A DNA stretch of 64,000 nt, taken from contig NZ_LIVZ01000011.1 of assembly GCF_001905845.1 (NCBI RefSeq), forward strand, positions 124,001 to 188,000. The letters run 5' to 3'. How positions within the stretch are numbered: position 1 is the stretch's first letter; every line of letters starts with the position of its first letter. A program made the position numbers and the translations under genes. Below the pieces are notes generated by a model, which saw only the letters and a list, made by a program, of their open reading frames with translations, was not told the origin of the DNA and did not search any database. This DNA is from Streptomyces sp. TSRI0107 (GTDB lineage Bacteria > Actinomycetota > Actinomycetes > Streptomycetales > Streptomycetaceae). Below, piece after piece: positions 15,976 to 23,244 of this stretch.

Positions 15976-17103
15976 ATGGCGTTCGGCTGGATCGACGACC
16001 AGGCGGAGCTGCGCCGCCGGGCCGGGCTGGTACGGACGCTGCGGCCCCGGCCCGCCGACTCGCCGCTGCTGGACCTCGCGAGCAACGACTACCTGGGCCT
16101 CGCCCGGCATCCGGAGGTCACCGAGGGCGCCGCCCGCGCGGCGCGCGTCTGGGGCGGCGGCTCGACCGGCTCCCGGTTGGTCACCGGCACCACCGAACTG
16201 CACCACGAACTCGAACGCGAGCTGGCCGACTTCTGCGGCTTCGAGGCGGCCCTGGTCTTCTCCTCCGGCTACGCGGCCAACCTCGCCGCGGTCACCGCGC
16301 TCGCCCCGCACGGCTCGCTGGTCGTGTCCGACGCGGGCAACCACGCGTCCCTGATCGACGGCTGCCGGCTGGCCCGGGGCACCACCCAGGTGGTGGCGCA
16401 CGCCGAGCCGGACGCGGTGCGCAAGGCGCTCCGGACGCACGACGGACCCGCCGTGGCGGTCTCCGACACGGTCTTCTCGGTGGACGGCGACGCGGCTCCG
16501 CTGGCGGAGCTGGCGGCGGCGTGCCGGGAGCACGGGGCGGGCCTGGTGGTCGACGACGCGCACGGCCTCGGCGTGCTCGGATCGGGCGGCCGCGGCGCCC
16601 CGCACGCGGCGGGCCTCGCGGGCGCCGACGACGTGGTCGTGACGGTCACGCTGTCGAAGTCGCTGGGCAGCCAGGGCGGCGCGGTGCTCGGCCCGGCCCG
16701 GGTCATCGACCACCTGGTCAACGCGGCCCGGACGTTCATCTTCGACACGGGCCTCGCCCCCGCGGCCGCGGGCGCCGCCCTGGCGGCCCTGCGGCTCCTG
16801 CGCCGCGAGCCGGAGCGGGCGGAGCGGGCGCGCGCGGTGGCGGGCGAGCTGCACGCCCGGCTGACGGCGGCCGGCCACGCGGCGGTCCGTCCGGACGCGG
16901 CGGTCGTCTCGGTGCGCGCGCCGTCCCCGGAGAGCGCCGTGCGCTGGGCGGCCGACTGCCGGGCCGCCGGGCTCGCGGTGGGCTGCTTCCGCCCTCCGTC
17001 CGTGCCCGACGGTGTGTCCCGGCTGCGGCTGACCGCCCGGGCGGACCTCTCCGGGGACCAGATCGAACGCGCTGTACGGGTCATCGGCGAAACGCGGCCG
17101 TAA
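15976..17103 (+). CDS. bioF: 8-amino-7-oxononanoate synthase
   Basis: 375 residues of the alpha-oxoamine synthase family. Landmarks are NDYLGLARHPEV, GSTGSRLVTG, DDAHGLGVLG with the PLP-contacting Asp, and the Schiff-base lysine in TLSKSLGSQGG near residue 230. It condenses pimeloyl-ACP or -CoA with alanine to KAPA. GGAGGACCC precedes the ATG. It is divergent from bioBAD, completing the four late biotin genes; no bioC/bioH or bioW/bioI is in the window. Confidence 0.95.
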   Translation: MAFGWIDDQAELRRRAGLVRTLRPRPADSPLLDLASNDYLGLARHPEVTEGAARAARVWGGGSTGSRLVTGTTELHHELERELADFCGFEAALVFSSGYAANLAAVTALAPHGSLVVSDAGNHASLIDGCRLARGTTQVVAHAEPDAVRKALRTHDGPAVAVSDTVFSVDGDAAPLAELAAACREHGAGLVVDDAHGLGVLGSGGRGAPHAAGLAGADDVVVTVTLSKSLGSQGGAVLGPARVIDHLVNAARTFIFDTGLAPAAAGAALAALRLLRREPERAERARAVAGELHARLTAAGHAAVRPDAAVVSVRAPSPESAVRWAADCRAAGLAVGCFRPPSVPDGVSRLRLTARADLSGDQIERAVRVIGETRP

Positions 17104-17145
17104 GTCGGCGTCCACGGCCGTGCGTCGCACCTGGCGGACGGTGGG

Positions 17146-17367
17146 TCAGACGGCGGCCGTGAAGAACGCCCAGCTCTCGGGGGAGAAGAGCAGCGCGGGC
17201 CCGGCCGGGTCCTTGGAGTCGCGCACGGCGAGCAGCCCGGCGCCGGCGCCCGAGCGGGGCCTGGCCGTCTCCACGCAGTTGTTGGCTCCCGTGCTGTAGC
17301 TGCTGCGCAGCCAGCGCACGTCGTGCAGATCGGTGCCGGAAGGTACGTTCCGAGGCAGTGCGGTCAT
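17146..17367 (-). CDS. DUF397 domain small protein
   Basis: 73 residues from the ATG at 17367 (GGGAGGC upstream). The DUF397 signature is complete: WLRSSYSTGANNCVETA, then LLAVRDSKDPAGPALLFSPESWAFF. These proteins are abundant in Streptomyces and almost always neighbour a WhiJ-type XRE regulator, as here (10-base gap on the same strand). The pair has been described both as developmental regulators (whiJ loci) and as toxin-antitoxin-like. Confidence 0.93.
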   Translation of the reverse strand: MTALPRNVPSGTDLHDVRWLRSSYSTGANNCVETARPRSGAGAGLLAVRDSKDPAGPALLFSPESWAFFTAAV

Positions 17368-17377
17368 GGATGCCTCC

Positions 17378-18238
17378 CTACGCGCCGTCACTTATCACGG
17401 CGATGTAGTCCAACGATTCCTCGGGTGACAGGGCATTCCTGCGAAGAGCGTCGAAGGCCTCGGTGTAGGCCTCAACATCTTCTTTCCTTTCCAGATAGAG
17501 GCTACTCGTCAAGTGGTCGAGAACAACAACATCCAGATCAGAAGTGTTCGAAAATGAGAAAACAACGAAAGGGCCGGTGACTCCGATGTGGGCCCCGGCT
17601 GAGAACGGCAGTACCTGAAGCCGCACTTGGGGCAGCCGCGCCGCCTCCAGCAGCCGGTGCAGCTGCCGCCGCATCACGTCCGGACCGCCGACCTCGCGCC
17701 GCAGCACGGCCTCGTCCAGCACCGCGCACAGCCTCAGCGGCGGCTGCGAGCGCAGCACGTCCTGCCGGGCCAGCCGTACCTCCACCAGCGCGTCCAGCCC
17801 GTCCTCGTCGAGCCCCTCCACGGCCGCCCGGGTCACCGCGCGGGCGTAGTCGGGGGTCTGGAGCAGGCCGGGGACCACCGAGGTCTCCAGGGTGCGCATC
17901 GCGCTCGCCTGGGACTCCAGGCTGATGAAGTCCCGGTACGTGGGCGGCAGCACCCCGCGGTAGGCGTGCCACCAGTGGTCCCGGCCCTGCACGCCGCCCG
18001 ACCCGGCCAGGGCCAGCAGCAGCTCGCGCAGCCGGGGGTCCCGCACCCCGTAGGCGTCGAGCAGTATCCGCACATCGGCCGGTTTCACCCCGCTCGCGCC
18101 GGTCTCGATCCGGCTCACCTTGGACTGGTGCCAGCCCACCAGCCGGGCCGCCTCGCCACTGGTGAGCCCCGCGTTCGTGCGCAGCGCACGCAGTTCGGCG
18201 CCCAGTTTCCGGCGGCGCACCGCGGGACCGTGCTGCAT
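17378..18238 (-). CDS. WhiJ-like / Scr1-family XRE transcriptional regulator
   Basis: 286 residues, ATG 18238 preceded by GGAGGAG. An N-terminal helix-turn-helix (residues 10-65: LGAELRALRTNAGLTSGEAARLVGW then SKVSRIE) is followed by the roughly 180-residue DUF5753 (Scr1-type) domain with the typical VPGLLQTPDYAR motif. In Streptomyces such proteins pair with DUF397 partners that modulate DNA binding. Here the DUF397 gene follows and an RsbW-like gene is divergent, forming the classic trio. The shared upstream region contains an AT-rich palindrome. Confidence 0.93.
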   Translation of the reverse strand: MQHGPAVRRRKLGAELRALRTNAGLTSGEAARLVGWHQSKVSRIETGASGVKPADVRILLDAYGVRDPRLRELLLALAGSGGVQGRDHWWHAYRGVLPPTYRDFISLESQASAMRTLETSVVPGLLQTPDYARAVTRAAVEGLDEDGLDALVEVRLARQDVLRSQPPLRLCAVLDEAVLRREVGGPDVMRRQLHRLLEAARLPQVRLQVLPFSAGAHIGVTGPFVVFSFSNTSDLDVVVLDHLTSSLYLERKEDVEAYTEAFDALRRNALSPEESLDYIAVISDGA

Positions 18239-18309
18239 GGGCTCCTCCTTACTCCAACCGAGCCGTCCGAGCACGGTTTCCCGTCGCAGAGTTCACCGCT
18301 TCGAGCGAC

Positions 18310-18325
18310 AGATATATGCATATCT
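18310..18325. promoter_or_regulatory. AT-rich palindrome between the WhiJ-like regulator and the anti-sigma-like gene
   Basis: AGATAT-ATGC-ATATCT is a perfect 16-base inverted repeat, almost entirely A/T in a very G+C-rich genome. It lies in the 213-base divergent region, 72 bases upstream of the XRE start and 127 bases before the ATP-binding gene. It is the obvious candidate operator for the WhiJ-like protein. Confidence 0.6.
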
Positions 18326-18451
18326 TGGTGGATCGCCACCTGGATCGGTGCACTGGTGGCAGTCTGGCGGCGAAGCACCAGTCCGGGACCGTACTCGAAC
18401 CATCCGCCTTCGTGTCGGTCCGCGGTCCCCTGGGAAAGGGACGACATCGCC

Positions 18452-18910
18452 ATGGCAGACCATCTGGAAGCATCCGTCACTCTGCCGAGCGATCCCGCAT
18501 CGGTCTCCGCGGCCCGCGTCTTCGTGGTCGGCACCCTGGCGGAGTGGGGTCTGCCGTCGGACACGGAGGTGGCCGACACCGTCCGGCTGATCGTCTCCGA
18601 GCTCGCCACCAACGCCGTACAGCACACCTTCGGGCAGTCACCCACCTTCACGGTGGACGTGGAGCTCGAACGTGACGAACATCTGCGGATCGGCGTGACC
18701 GACAGTCACCCGCGCTTCCCGAAGCGGCTGCCGGCCGCCGTGCAGCAGGACAACGGGCGGGGCATGGTGATCATCCGCTGGCTGACCGCGGAGTGCGGCG
18801 GCCGGCTGAGAGTCCGTCCCACCCGGGAGGGCGGCAAGACCGTCGCCATCGAACTGCCGTGGACGGTCCCGTCCCGGCCGGTGCCGGTCGCGGGGCAGCC
18901 GGAGCCCTGA
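18452..18910 (+). CDS. RsbW-like ATP-binding protein (HATPase, anti-sigma type)
   Basis: 152 residues. The GHKL ATPase boxes are visible: N box VSELATNAVQH, G1 box GVTDSHPRFP, and G2 box QDNGRGMVII. There is no phosphoacceptor His domain, so it is the single-domain RsbW/SpoIIAB-like type that binds a sigma factor or anti-anti-sigma factor. The conserved position beside the WhiJ-like/DUF397 pair suggests a role in developmental regulation (inference). Confidence 0.9.
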   Translation: MADHLEASVTLPSDPASVSAARVFVVGTLAEWGLPSDTEVADTVRLIVSELATNAVQHTFGQSPTFTVDVELERDEHLRIGVTDSHPRFPKRLPAAVQQDNGRGMVIIRWLTAECGGRLRVRPTREGGKTVAIELPWTVPSRPVPVAGQPEP

Positions 18911-18922
18911 CCCCGGAAAGCG

Positions 18923-18958
18923 GCCGGGCCCGCACGCGCGTACGCGGTCGGACCCGGC
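18923..18958. terminator. Hairpin between convergent genes
   Basis: A 10-base stem with one mismatch (GCCGGGCCCG with CGGACCCGGC) lies 12 bases after the RsbW-like stop and 20 bases from the NlpC/P60 stop. It probably ends transcription in both directions. Confidence 0.6.
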
Positions 18959-18978
18959 TCGTGATCAGTCGACCGTCA

Positions 18979-19452
18979 CTACTTCACCCGGCCGTACCAG
19001 ACGCTCTTCGTCCAGATCTTCTGCAGCCGCACGACGTCCCCGGTCTTCGGGGAGTGCCAGATCTTCCCCTTTCCGGCGTAGATGCCCACGTGGTACACGC
19101 TGGACCCCGAGTGGAAGAACACCAGGTCCCCGGCCTTGCGGTTCGCGGCCGAGACGTGGCGCGTCTTGTTGTACTGCTGAGCGGCCGTACGCGGCAGGGT
19201 CTTGCCCGCCTTCTTGTACGAGTAGAGCGTGAGTCCCGAGCAGTCGAACCTCGACGGTCCGGTGGCGCCCCACTTGTACGGGGAGCCCTTCTTCGAGGCG
19301 GCGACCTGGAGCGCCTTCTTCGCCGGCGTGGCGGCCGCGGCCTCCTGGGCGAAGCCAGGGGCGATCATGGAGCCGCCCACCGCGGCGAGGGTGAGGGCCG
19401 AGGCCGTACCGGCCCGGGCCATGAGTGACGGGACACGATTGAGCGCGGTCAT
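18979..19452 (-). CDS. Secreted NlpC/P60 (C40) peptidase
   Basis: 157 residues. A signal peptide with a basic start, a hydrophobic stretch and an AAAATPA cleavage region occupies residues 1-42. The C40 domain has the catalytic Cys in SRFDCSGL (C71), His in SVYHVGIY (H121) and the third residue in IWHSPKTGD (H133). Such enzymes cut D-Glu-m-DAP bonds in peptidoglycan stems. The product is small, with no SH3 or LysM domain. Its mRNA leader folds as a c-di-AMP riboswitch, so it is likely switched off when c-di-AMP is high. Confidence 0.95.
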   Translation of the reverse strand: MTALNRVPSLMARAGTASALTLAAVGGSMIAPGFAQEAAAATPAKKALQVAASKKGSPYKWGATGPSRFDCSGLTLYSYKKAGKTLPRTAAQQYNKTRHVSAANRKAGDLVFFHSGSSVYHVGIYAGKGKIWHSPKTGDVVRLQKIWTKSVWYGRVK

Positions 19453-19461
19453 GCGCAACCC

Positions 19462-19592
19462 TTCGTCAGCCGCCTGTGAAGGATGACCTGTCGGATTCGG
19501 GCTGGCGAAGTTGCCCGGCCGCGTTGCCGCGGCTTCACCCCAAGGACCGCTCGGCCCGGTCGTGGCGTGACCGTTCCGGCGACCCGTCGTGC
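19462..19592 (-). promoter_or_regulatory. Cyclic di-AMP (ydaO/yuaA) riboswitch
   Basis: On the minus strand the leader contains the conserved blocks of the ydaO class in order: GGTCGCCGGAACGGTCACGCC, then TTGGGGTGAAGCCGC (19530-19544), then AGCCCGAATCCGACAGGTCA, ending 10 bases before the ATG of the NlpC/P60 gene. In actinobacteria this riboswitch class precedes cell-wall hydrolase genes, such as rpfA and NlpC/P60, and c-di-AMP lowers their expression. The closeness to the ribosome site suggests either attenuation or translational control. Confidence 0.88.
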
Positions 19593-20008
19593 TTGGGTCC
19601 TCCACTCCTGCCGATCCACTCCTGTCGACCGGTCATCCGGGCGGCGGCAGGACTCGGCGTCCGCCCGGATCGCCCCGCCGCGGTGGCGGGGTCTTGTCGT
19701 CAGACAGGGATCTTGACTCACACATGTCCGAAAATCCCAACGGAACCGGGGATTTGTGGTCTTCCTCACCACTCATCCGTTCGGGTGGACACCCTGACGA
19801 CGCGTCGGGTGTCAAGACCGTCAAAGCCCCCCGGACCAGCGGCGGAACGCTCGATTCCGCCCTGAAGGTCCCCCCTCGGCGCAACCTGGGCCACCCCGAA
19901 AAAGGACCCTTGGATACGCCGATGGTGGGTAATCCGTTCAGTCCGTTTCAACCCCGCCGCGGACGCCCCGTCACCTGCGCCGGAGACGCGGGCCAAGCAC
20001 GCCGTGCG
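19593..20008. other. Gene-free region of about 415 bases upstream of the riboswitch
   Basis: I see no convincing coding sequence; open frames here lack the third-position G/C bias of real genes. Two strong inverted repeats lie in the leader side: ATCCGGGCGG with CCGCCCGGAT (19635-19670) and CCCCGCC with GGCGGGG (19673-19692). The stretch 19690-19960 is lower in G+C than its surroundings and should carry the promoter for the riboswitch transcript. Confidence 0.6.
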
Positions 20009-20317
20009 TCAACTGTCGGAGAGCGGTGGAAGGCTGACGCGCGCCGTCCGGCGTTCACCGTCGAGCACGCGCAGCGCCCGCGCGAGAGTCGGCGCGTGCA
20101 GCTCGGTCTCGCCCCGCTGGTGCATCAGCGCCAATGCGTCCCGCAGGGCCACGGCCTTGGCCACCAGCGCCTGGGCGGCGCGCAGTCCGCCATACGTGTG
20201 ACCCTCCCGGCCGGGGTTGATCCGGCCGAGCAGGTCCACCGCCTCCAGGTAACGGTCGATCAACTCGCTCTCGGCCCGGGTGAGCGCGGGCAGCGGCGGC
20301 AGTTCCGGCGGCAGCAT
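20009..20317 (-). CDS. Hypothetical protein cotranscribed with the clpP paralogue
   Basis: 102 residues, all-alpha by pattern, no signal peptide or membrane helix, and not a family I recognise. It starts seven bases after the ClpP-like stop and shares its codon bias, so it is a real gene in the same operon. An opening Pro/Leu-rich stretch (MLPPELPPLPALTRAE) is followed by helices rich in Arg, Leu and Ala. A role with the protease (adaptor or stability factor) is only a guess from position. Confidence 0.75.
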   Translation of the reverse strand: MLPPELPPLPALTRAESELIDRYLEAVDLLGRINPGREGHTYGGLRAAQALVAKAVALRDALALMHQRGETELHAPTLARALRVLDGERRTARVSLPPLSDS

Positions 20318-20324
20318 CGGCGGC

Positions 20325-20972
20325 TCACCTCGCGCCGGGCGCGGCGGCCGACGTCTTGCGGCCGGTGACGATCCGGTCCACCAGGCCGTACTCCAGCGCC
20401 TCCCGCGCGGTGAGGATCTTCTCCCGCTCGATGTCGGCGCTCACCTGCTCCGGAGTGCGCCCGGTGTGCCGTACCAGCATCTCCTCCAGGCGGCCCCGCA
20501 CGCGGGTCAGTTCCTCGGCCTGGACGGCGAGGTCGCTCGCCTGACCGTGCACCGGTTCGGGCACGGCGGGCTGATGGATCATCACCCGGGCGCCCGGCAG
20601 GGCACAGCGCTTGCCCGGGGTCCCCGCGGCCAGCAGTACGGCGGCCGACGGGCCGGCCTGGCCGAGGCAGATCGTCTCGACGTCGCAGGTCACGAACCGG
20701 AGGGTGTCGTAGACCGCCGCCATGGCGGTGAACGAGCCGCCGGGGGAGTTGATGTACAGCGAGATGTCCCGGTCCGGAGCCTGGTACTCCAGGTGCATGA
20801 ACTGGGCGATCACGTCGTTCGCCGAGGCGTCGTCGAGCGGGGTGCCGAGGAAGACGATGCGCTCCTCCAGCAGCTTCGAGTACGGATCCGTCGTCCGGCG
20901 GCCGAGGCTGGTGCGTTCGGTGAACTCGGGCAGGACGTGACGGGCGGACGGCGGGGCGGGCTCTCGGGTCAT
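20325..20972 (-). CDS. ClpP-family protease paralogue with altered catalytic positions
   Basis: 215 residues with the full ClpP fold: DPYSKLLEERIVFLG, LYINSPGGS, AARVMIHQP-like and EYGLVDRI. At the nucleophile the usual GQAAS becomes GQAGPS: Pro108 stands where the catalytic Ser should be, with Ser109 one place later. His133 (IHQP) is kept. The Asp of the usual ERD motif is Glu184 (IEREKI). Members with this pattern may work only in mixed rings or be inactive. In Streptomyces, accessory ClpP proteins (ClpP3/P4) come into play when ClpP1P2 fails. First gene of a two-gene operon, divergent from a Phd antitoxin. Confidence 0.92.
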   Translation of the reverse strand: MTREPAPPSARHVLPEFTERTSLGRRTTDPYSKLLEERIVFLGTPLDDASANDVIAQFMHLEYQAPDRDISLYINSPGGSFTAMAAVYDTLRFVTCDVETICLGQAGPSAAVLLAAGTPGKRCALPGARVMIHQPAVPEPVHGQASDLAVQAEELTRVRGRLEEMLVRHTGRTPEQVSADIEREKILTAREALEYGLVDRIVTGRKTSAAAPGAR

Positions 20973-21010
20973 ACGGACCCCTCCTCACAGCGGAGCTGTC
21001 TCCGTAAAAA

Positions 21011-21027
21011 ATGTACAGGACGTACAT
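21011..21027. promoter_or_regulatory. Palindrome in the clpP paralogue / phd divergent promoter
   Basis: ATGTAC-AGGAC-GTACAT is a perfect 6+6 inverted repeat, followed by a further ACGTA half-site (21029-21033). It lies 18 bases before the Phd ATG and 39 bases before the ClpP-like start. Phd/YefM proteins bind such short palindromes over their own promoters, so one regulator could control both directions. Confidence 0.6.
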
Positions 21028-21044
21028 GACGTAATGTGGAGACC

Positions 21045-21332
21045 ATGGCCTACGAGATTCCGGTGACGCAAGCCAGGGCTGAGCTCGCCGATTTGATCAA
21101 CCGGGTGGTCTACGGCGGCGAGCGTGTCGTCGTGACCCGTCACGGCAAGCCCCTCGTCGCCCTCGTCTCCGCCGCTGACCTGCAGCGACTCGAAGAGTCC
21201 AAGGAGTCCGGGGAGCCCGAGGAGGAGCAGGTGATCAGCGCCGTCTCCCGGGTCCACGAGGTCGCGTCCGCTCCCCGCGAACAGCAGCGGTTCGGCATCG
21301 CCGCGGAACACCGAGGGCCCGCCCCGTCGTGA
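21045..21332 (+). CDS. Phd/YefM-family antitoxin, no adjacent toxin
   Basis: 95 residues. The first 50 match Phd/YefM: YEIPVTQARAELADLINRV, then ERVVVTRHGKPLVALVSAADL, the DNA-binding dimer. The C-terminal 45 residues are hydrophilic and probably disordered until a partner binds. No RelE, Doc or PIN gene follows; the next gene is a convergent membrane protein. It may act as a stand-alone repressor of the divergent clpP paralogue, or pair with a distant toxin. Confidence 0.9.
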   Translation: MAYEIPVTQARAELADLINRVVYGGERVVVTRHGKPLVALVSAADLQRLEESKESGEPEEEQVISAVSRVHEVASAPREQQRFGIAAEHRGPAPS

Positions 21333-21363
21333 CGACGAGAGCGGGCCCCTGGGAGGCGGGTGG

Positions 21364-22368
21364 TCAGCCGGCGAGCGCGGGCTCCCGGCCGGCGGCCGGT
21401 TCGGCCTCGCGGGCACGGGACTTCAGCGCCGCGCCGAGCAGCACCGCCCCCAGGCCCAGCGCCGCCCACCAGACGAGGGTCAGGAGGGGGCCGGTCGCCG
21501 CGGCTCCGTCGAAGTAGGACACCGAGCGCAGCAGGGACGCCCCGGCGCCCGGCGGCAGCCACTGGCCGATCGCCCCGGCCGGCTCCGGCAGCAGCTGCGG
21601 CGCCCCCGCGGCGCCGGAGAACGGGTTGCCGAGCAGCATCACCACGGCCGACGCGAGGCCGATCCCGGCGGGGCCCAGCAGGGCGGCGAGCCCGGCGACC
21701 CCACCGGACACCGCCAGCGTGGCCAGCCCGAGCACCCCGGCCTCCGCCCACCAGTCGCCGGTCAGGACCCCCAGCCAGCTGTGCGCGATCGCGGCCGCGG
21801 CGAGGCCGACCAGCGCCGAGGCGCCGACGAGCGCGGTCACGGCACGCGTGCCGCGCATCCCGAGCAGGGTCACCGCCGCGCCGGCGGCCATCCCGGCCAT
21901 GGTGAGCGGCAGCACGCTCGCGCCCAGGGCCGCGCCGCGCGGGTCGTTCTCCGGGGCGGGCACCACGTCGACCGTCGGGACCTGCGTGCCCTCGGCGGCC
22001 GCCTGCCCGTTCACCGCCTGTCGCAGCAGCTGGGCGACCGTCGGGCTGGCCGCCGACGCGGTGAGCAGCCGGGGCCCCTGCTCGGTGACCACGACCGCGC
22101 CGTAGACCTCGCGGTCCTCGATCGCGTCGCGGGCGGCCGTCTCGTCGGCGTAGCGGTGGATCTCGAAGGCGCCGTCCCGCCGGCTCAGCCGCTCTTCGAC
22201 CTGCGCGGCCGCGGCGGCGGGCCCGGCGACGCCGAGCGGCAGGTCGCGCGGTGCCGTGCGGGCGGCGGGCCAGGCGAAGGCCCACAGCGCGAGAGCCGCG
22301 AGAAGCGGGACGAGGACGACGACCGCGAGCAGGCGGCGCGCCGTGGGTATGGGGCGCGTGGCGGACAT
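21364..22368 (-). CDS. Membrane protein of the YhgE/ABC-2 permease type
   Basis: 334 residues: one N-terminal membrane helix (residues 13-32), an extracytoplasmic domain of about 125 residues, then five hydrophobic segments. This is the layout of short YhgE/Pip-like or ABC-2 permease-like proteins. No ATP-binding subunit is adjacent. It is divergent from a TetR regulator, and repeated operator-like sequences lie between them, so export of a toxic compound is a reasonable guess. Confidence 0.8.
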   Translation of the reverse strand: MSATRPIPTARRLLAVVVLVPLLAALALWAFAWPAARTAPRDLPLGVAGPAAAAAQVEERLSRRDGAFEIHRYADETAARDAIEDREVYGAVVVTEQGPRLLTASAASPTVAQLLRQAVNGQAAAEGTQVPTVDVVPAPENDPRGAALGASVLPLTMAGMAAGAAVTLLGMRGTRAVTALVGASALVGLAAAAIAHSWLGVLTGDWWAEAGVLGLATLAVSGGVAGLAALLGPAGIGLASAVVMLLGNPFSGAAGAPQLLPEPAGAIGQWLPPGAGASLLRSVSYFDGAAATGPLLTLVWWAALGLGAVLLGAALKSRAREAEPAAGREPALAG

Positions 22369-22391
22369 GGGGGTCTCCCGGGGCGGTAAAA

Positions 22392-22468
22392 AGAAGGATC
22401 GTTCGTTTTAAGCTCGCCACCACCGTCCCGCCGCGGCCCCGCCTTGTCAAGAAGGAATGTTCGTTTTA
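22392..22468. promoter_or_regulatory. Repeated TetR operator candidates
   Basis: Two 19-base direct repeats that differ at two positions (22392-22410 and 22450-22468) both end in GTTCGTTTTA. They lie between the divergent membrane-protein and TetR genes, one near each start codon. T-rich runs are rare here, so the pair stands out. Confidence 0.6.
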
Positions 22469-22479
22469 CGTTCTGGGCC

Positions 22480-23109
22480 ATGGCCCGCGTATCCCAGGAA
22501 CACCTCGACGCCCGCCGCCGGCAGATCCTCGACGGCGCCGCGCTCTGCTTCGCCCGCAACGGCTTCCACGCCACCTCCATGCAGGACGTGCTCAAGGAGG
22601 TGGACCTGTCGGCGGGCGCGGTCTACCGCTACTTCCGCGGCAAGGACGAGCTGATCGCCGCGATCGTCGCCGAGGTGCTGGGGGAGGTGAGGGCCGCCTT
22701 CGAGGAGGCCACCCGGCAGAGCCCGCCCCCGCCGCCGGACGCCCTGGTCGCCTCGGTGCTCGGTCACACTCTGGAGGCGCGCGGGTACCTCTCGGTCGAC
22801 GGGGAACCGGCCTTCCCGCGCCTCATCGTCACGGTCTGGACGGAGATCGTGCGCAACGAGGAGCTGGCGGGTGTCCTCAGGGAAGGCTACGGCGCGGTGC
22901 GCGCCGCCTGGACCAAGGTCGTCGAGGCCTACCAGGAGGCCGGGATGATGCGGGCCGACCTGCCCGCGGACGACGTGGCCCGCACGATGATCGCCACCGT
23001 GCAGGGATTCATCGTGCAGCAGTCGCTGTTCGGGCCGGTGCCGGTCGAGGTGCTGCGCAACGGACTTCGGGCGCTGATGAGCATGGGGCAGCCCAGCGCC
23101 GGGTCATGA
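22480..23109 (+). CDS. TetR-family transcriptional regulator
   Basis: 209 residues starting MARVSQEHLDARRRQIL. The helix-turn-helix is typical: FARNGFHATSMQDVLKEVDLSAGAVYRYFRGKDEL (residues 21-56 region). The ligand domain ends in a hydrophobic helix pair. It is divergent from the YhgE-like membrane protein and probably represses it together with itself; the inducer is unknown. Confidence 0.93.
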   Translation: MARVSQEHLDARRRQILDGAALCFARNGFHATSMQDVLKEVDLSAGAVYRYFRGKDELIAAIVAEVLGEVRAAFEEATRQSPPPPPDALVASVLGHTLEARGYLSVDGEPAFPRLIVTVWTEIVRNEELAGVLREGYGAVRAAWTKVVEAYQEAGMMRADLPADDVARTMIATVQGFIVQQSLFGPVPVEVLRNGLRALMSMGQPSAGS

Positions 23110-23125
23110 GGCGTTCAAAGTCTGG

Positions 23126-23152
23126 TTAACGTCGTTGAAACTCCGGCGAACT
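23126..23152 (+). promoter_or_regulatory. GlnR-like nitrogen-control box upstream of ureA
   Basis: TTAAC-n6-GAAAC-n6-GAACT (23126-23152) fits the actinobacterial GlnR pattern gTnAC-n6-GaAAc with six-base spacing, one base off in the first half. It sits about 95 bases upstream of ureA. GlnR control of urease genes is established in S. coelicolor, so this site is expected biologically. Confidence 0.5.
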
Positions 23153-23244
23153 AGCCTGCCCATCCACGCCACCAGGGGTTTTTCTACGCAGGTGGCCGCG
23201 GCAACCGGGTCCCGCACGGCCCGGAGCGAGGAATGAGGTGGGAC

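Noticed and set aside
14593..17130. BioB extended by 434 residues at its N-terminus
   Set aside because: The extension is the antisense of bioF. The ATG at 15828 gives the normal family start and has an upstream GGACAGGA.
19726..20008. A plus-strand frame starting at an ATG (MSENPNGTGDLW) considered as a gene
   Set aside because: Its codons have weak third-position G/C bias, it has no ribosome site and it runs on through the antisense of the next real gene.
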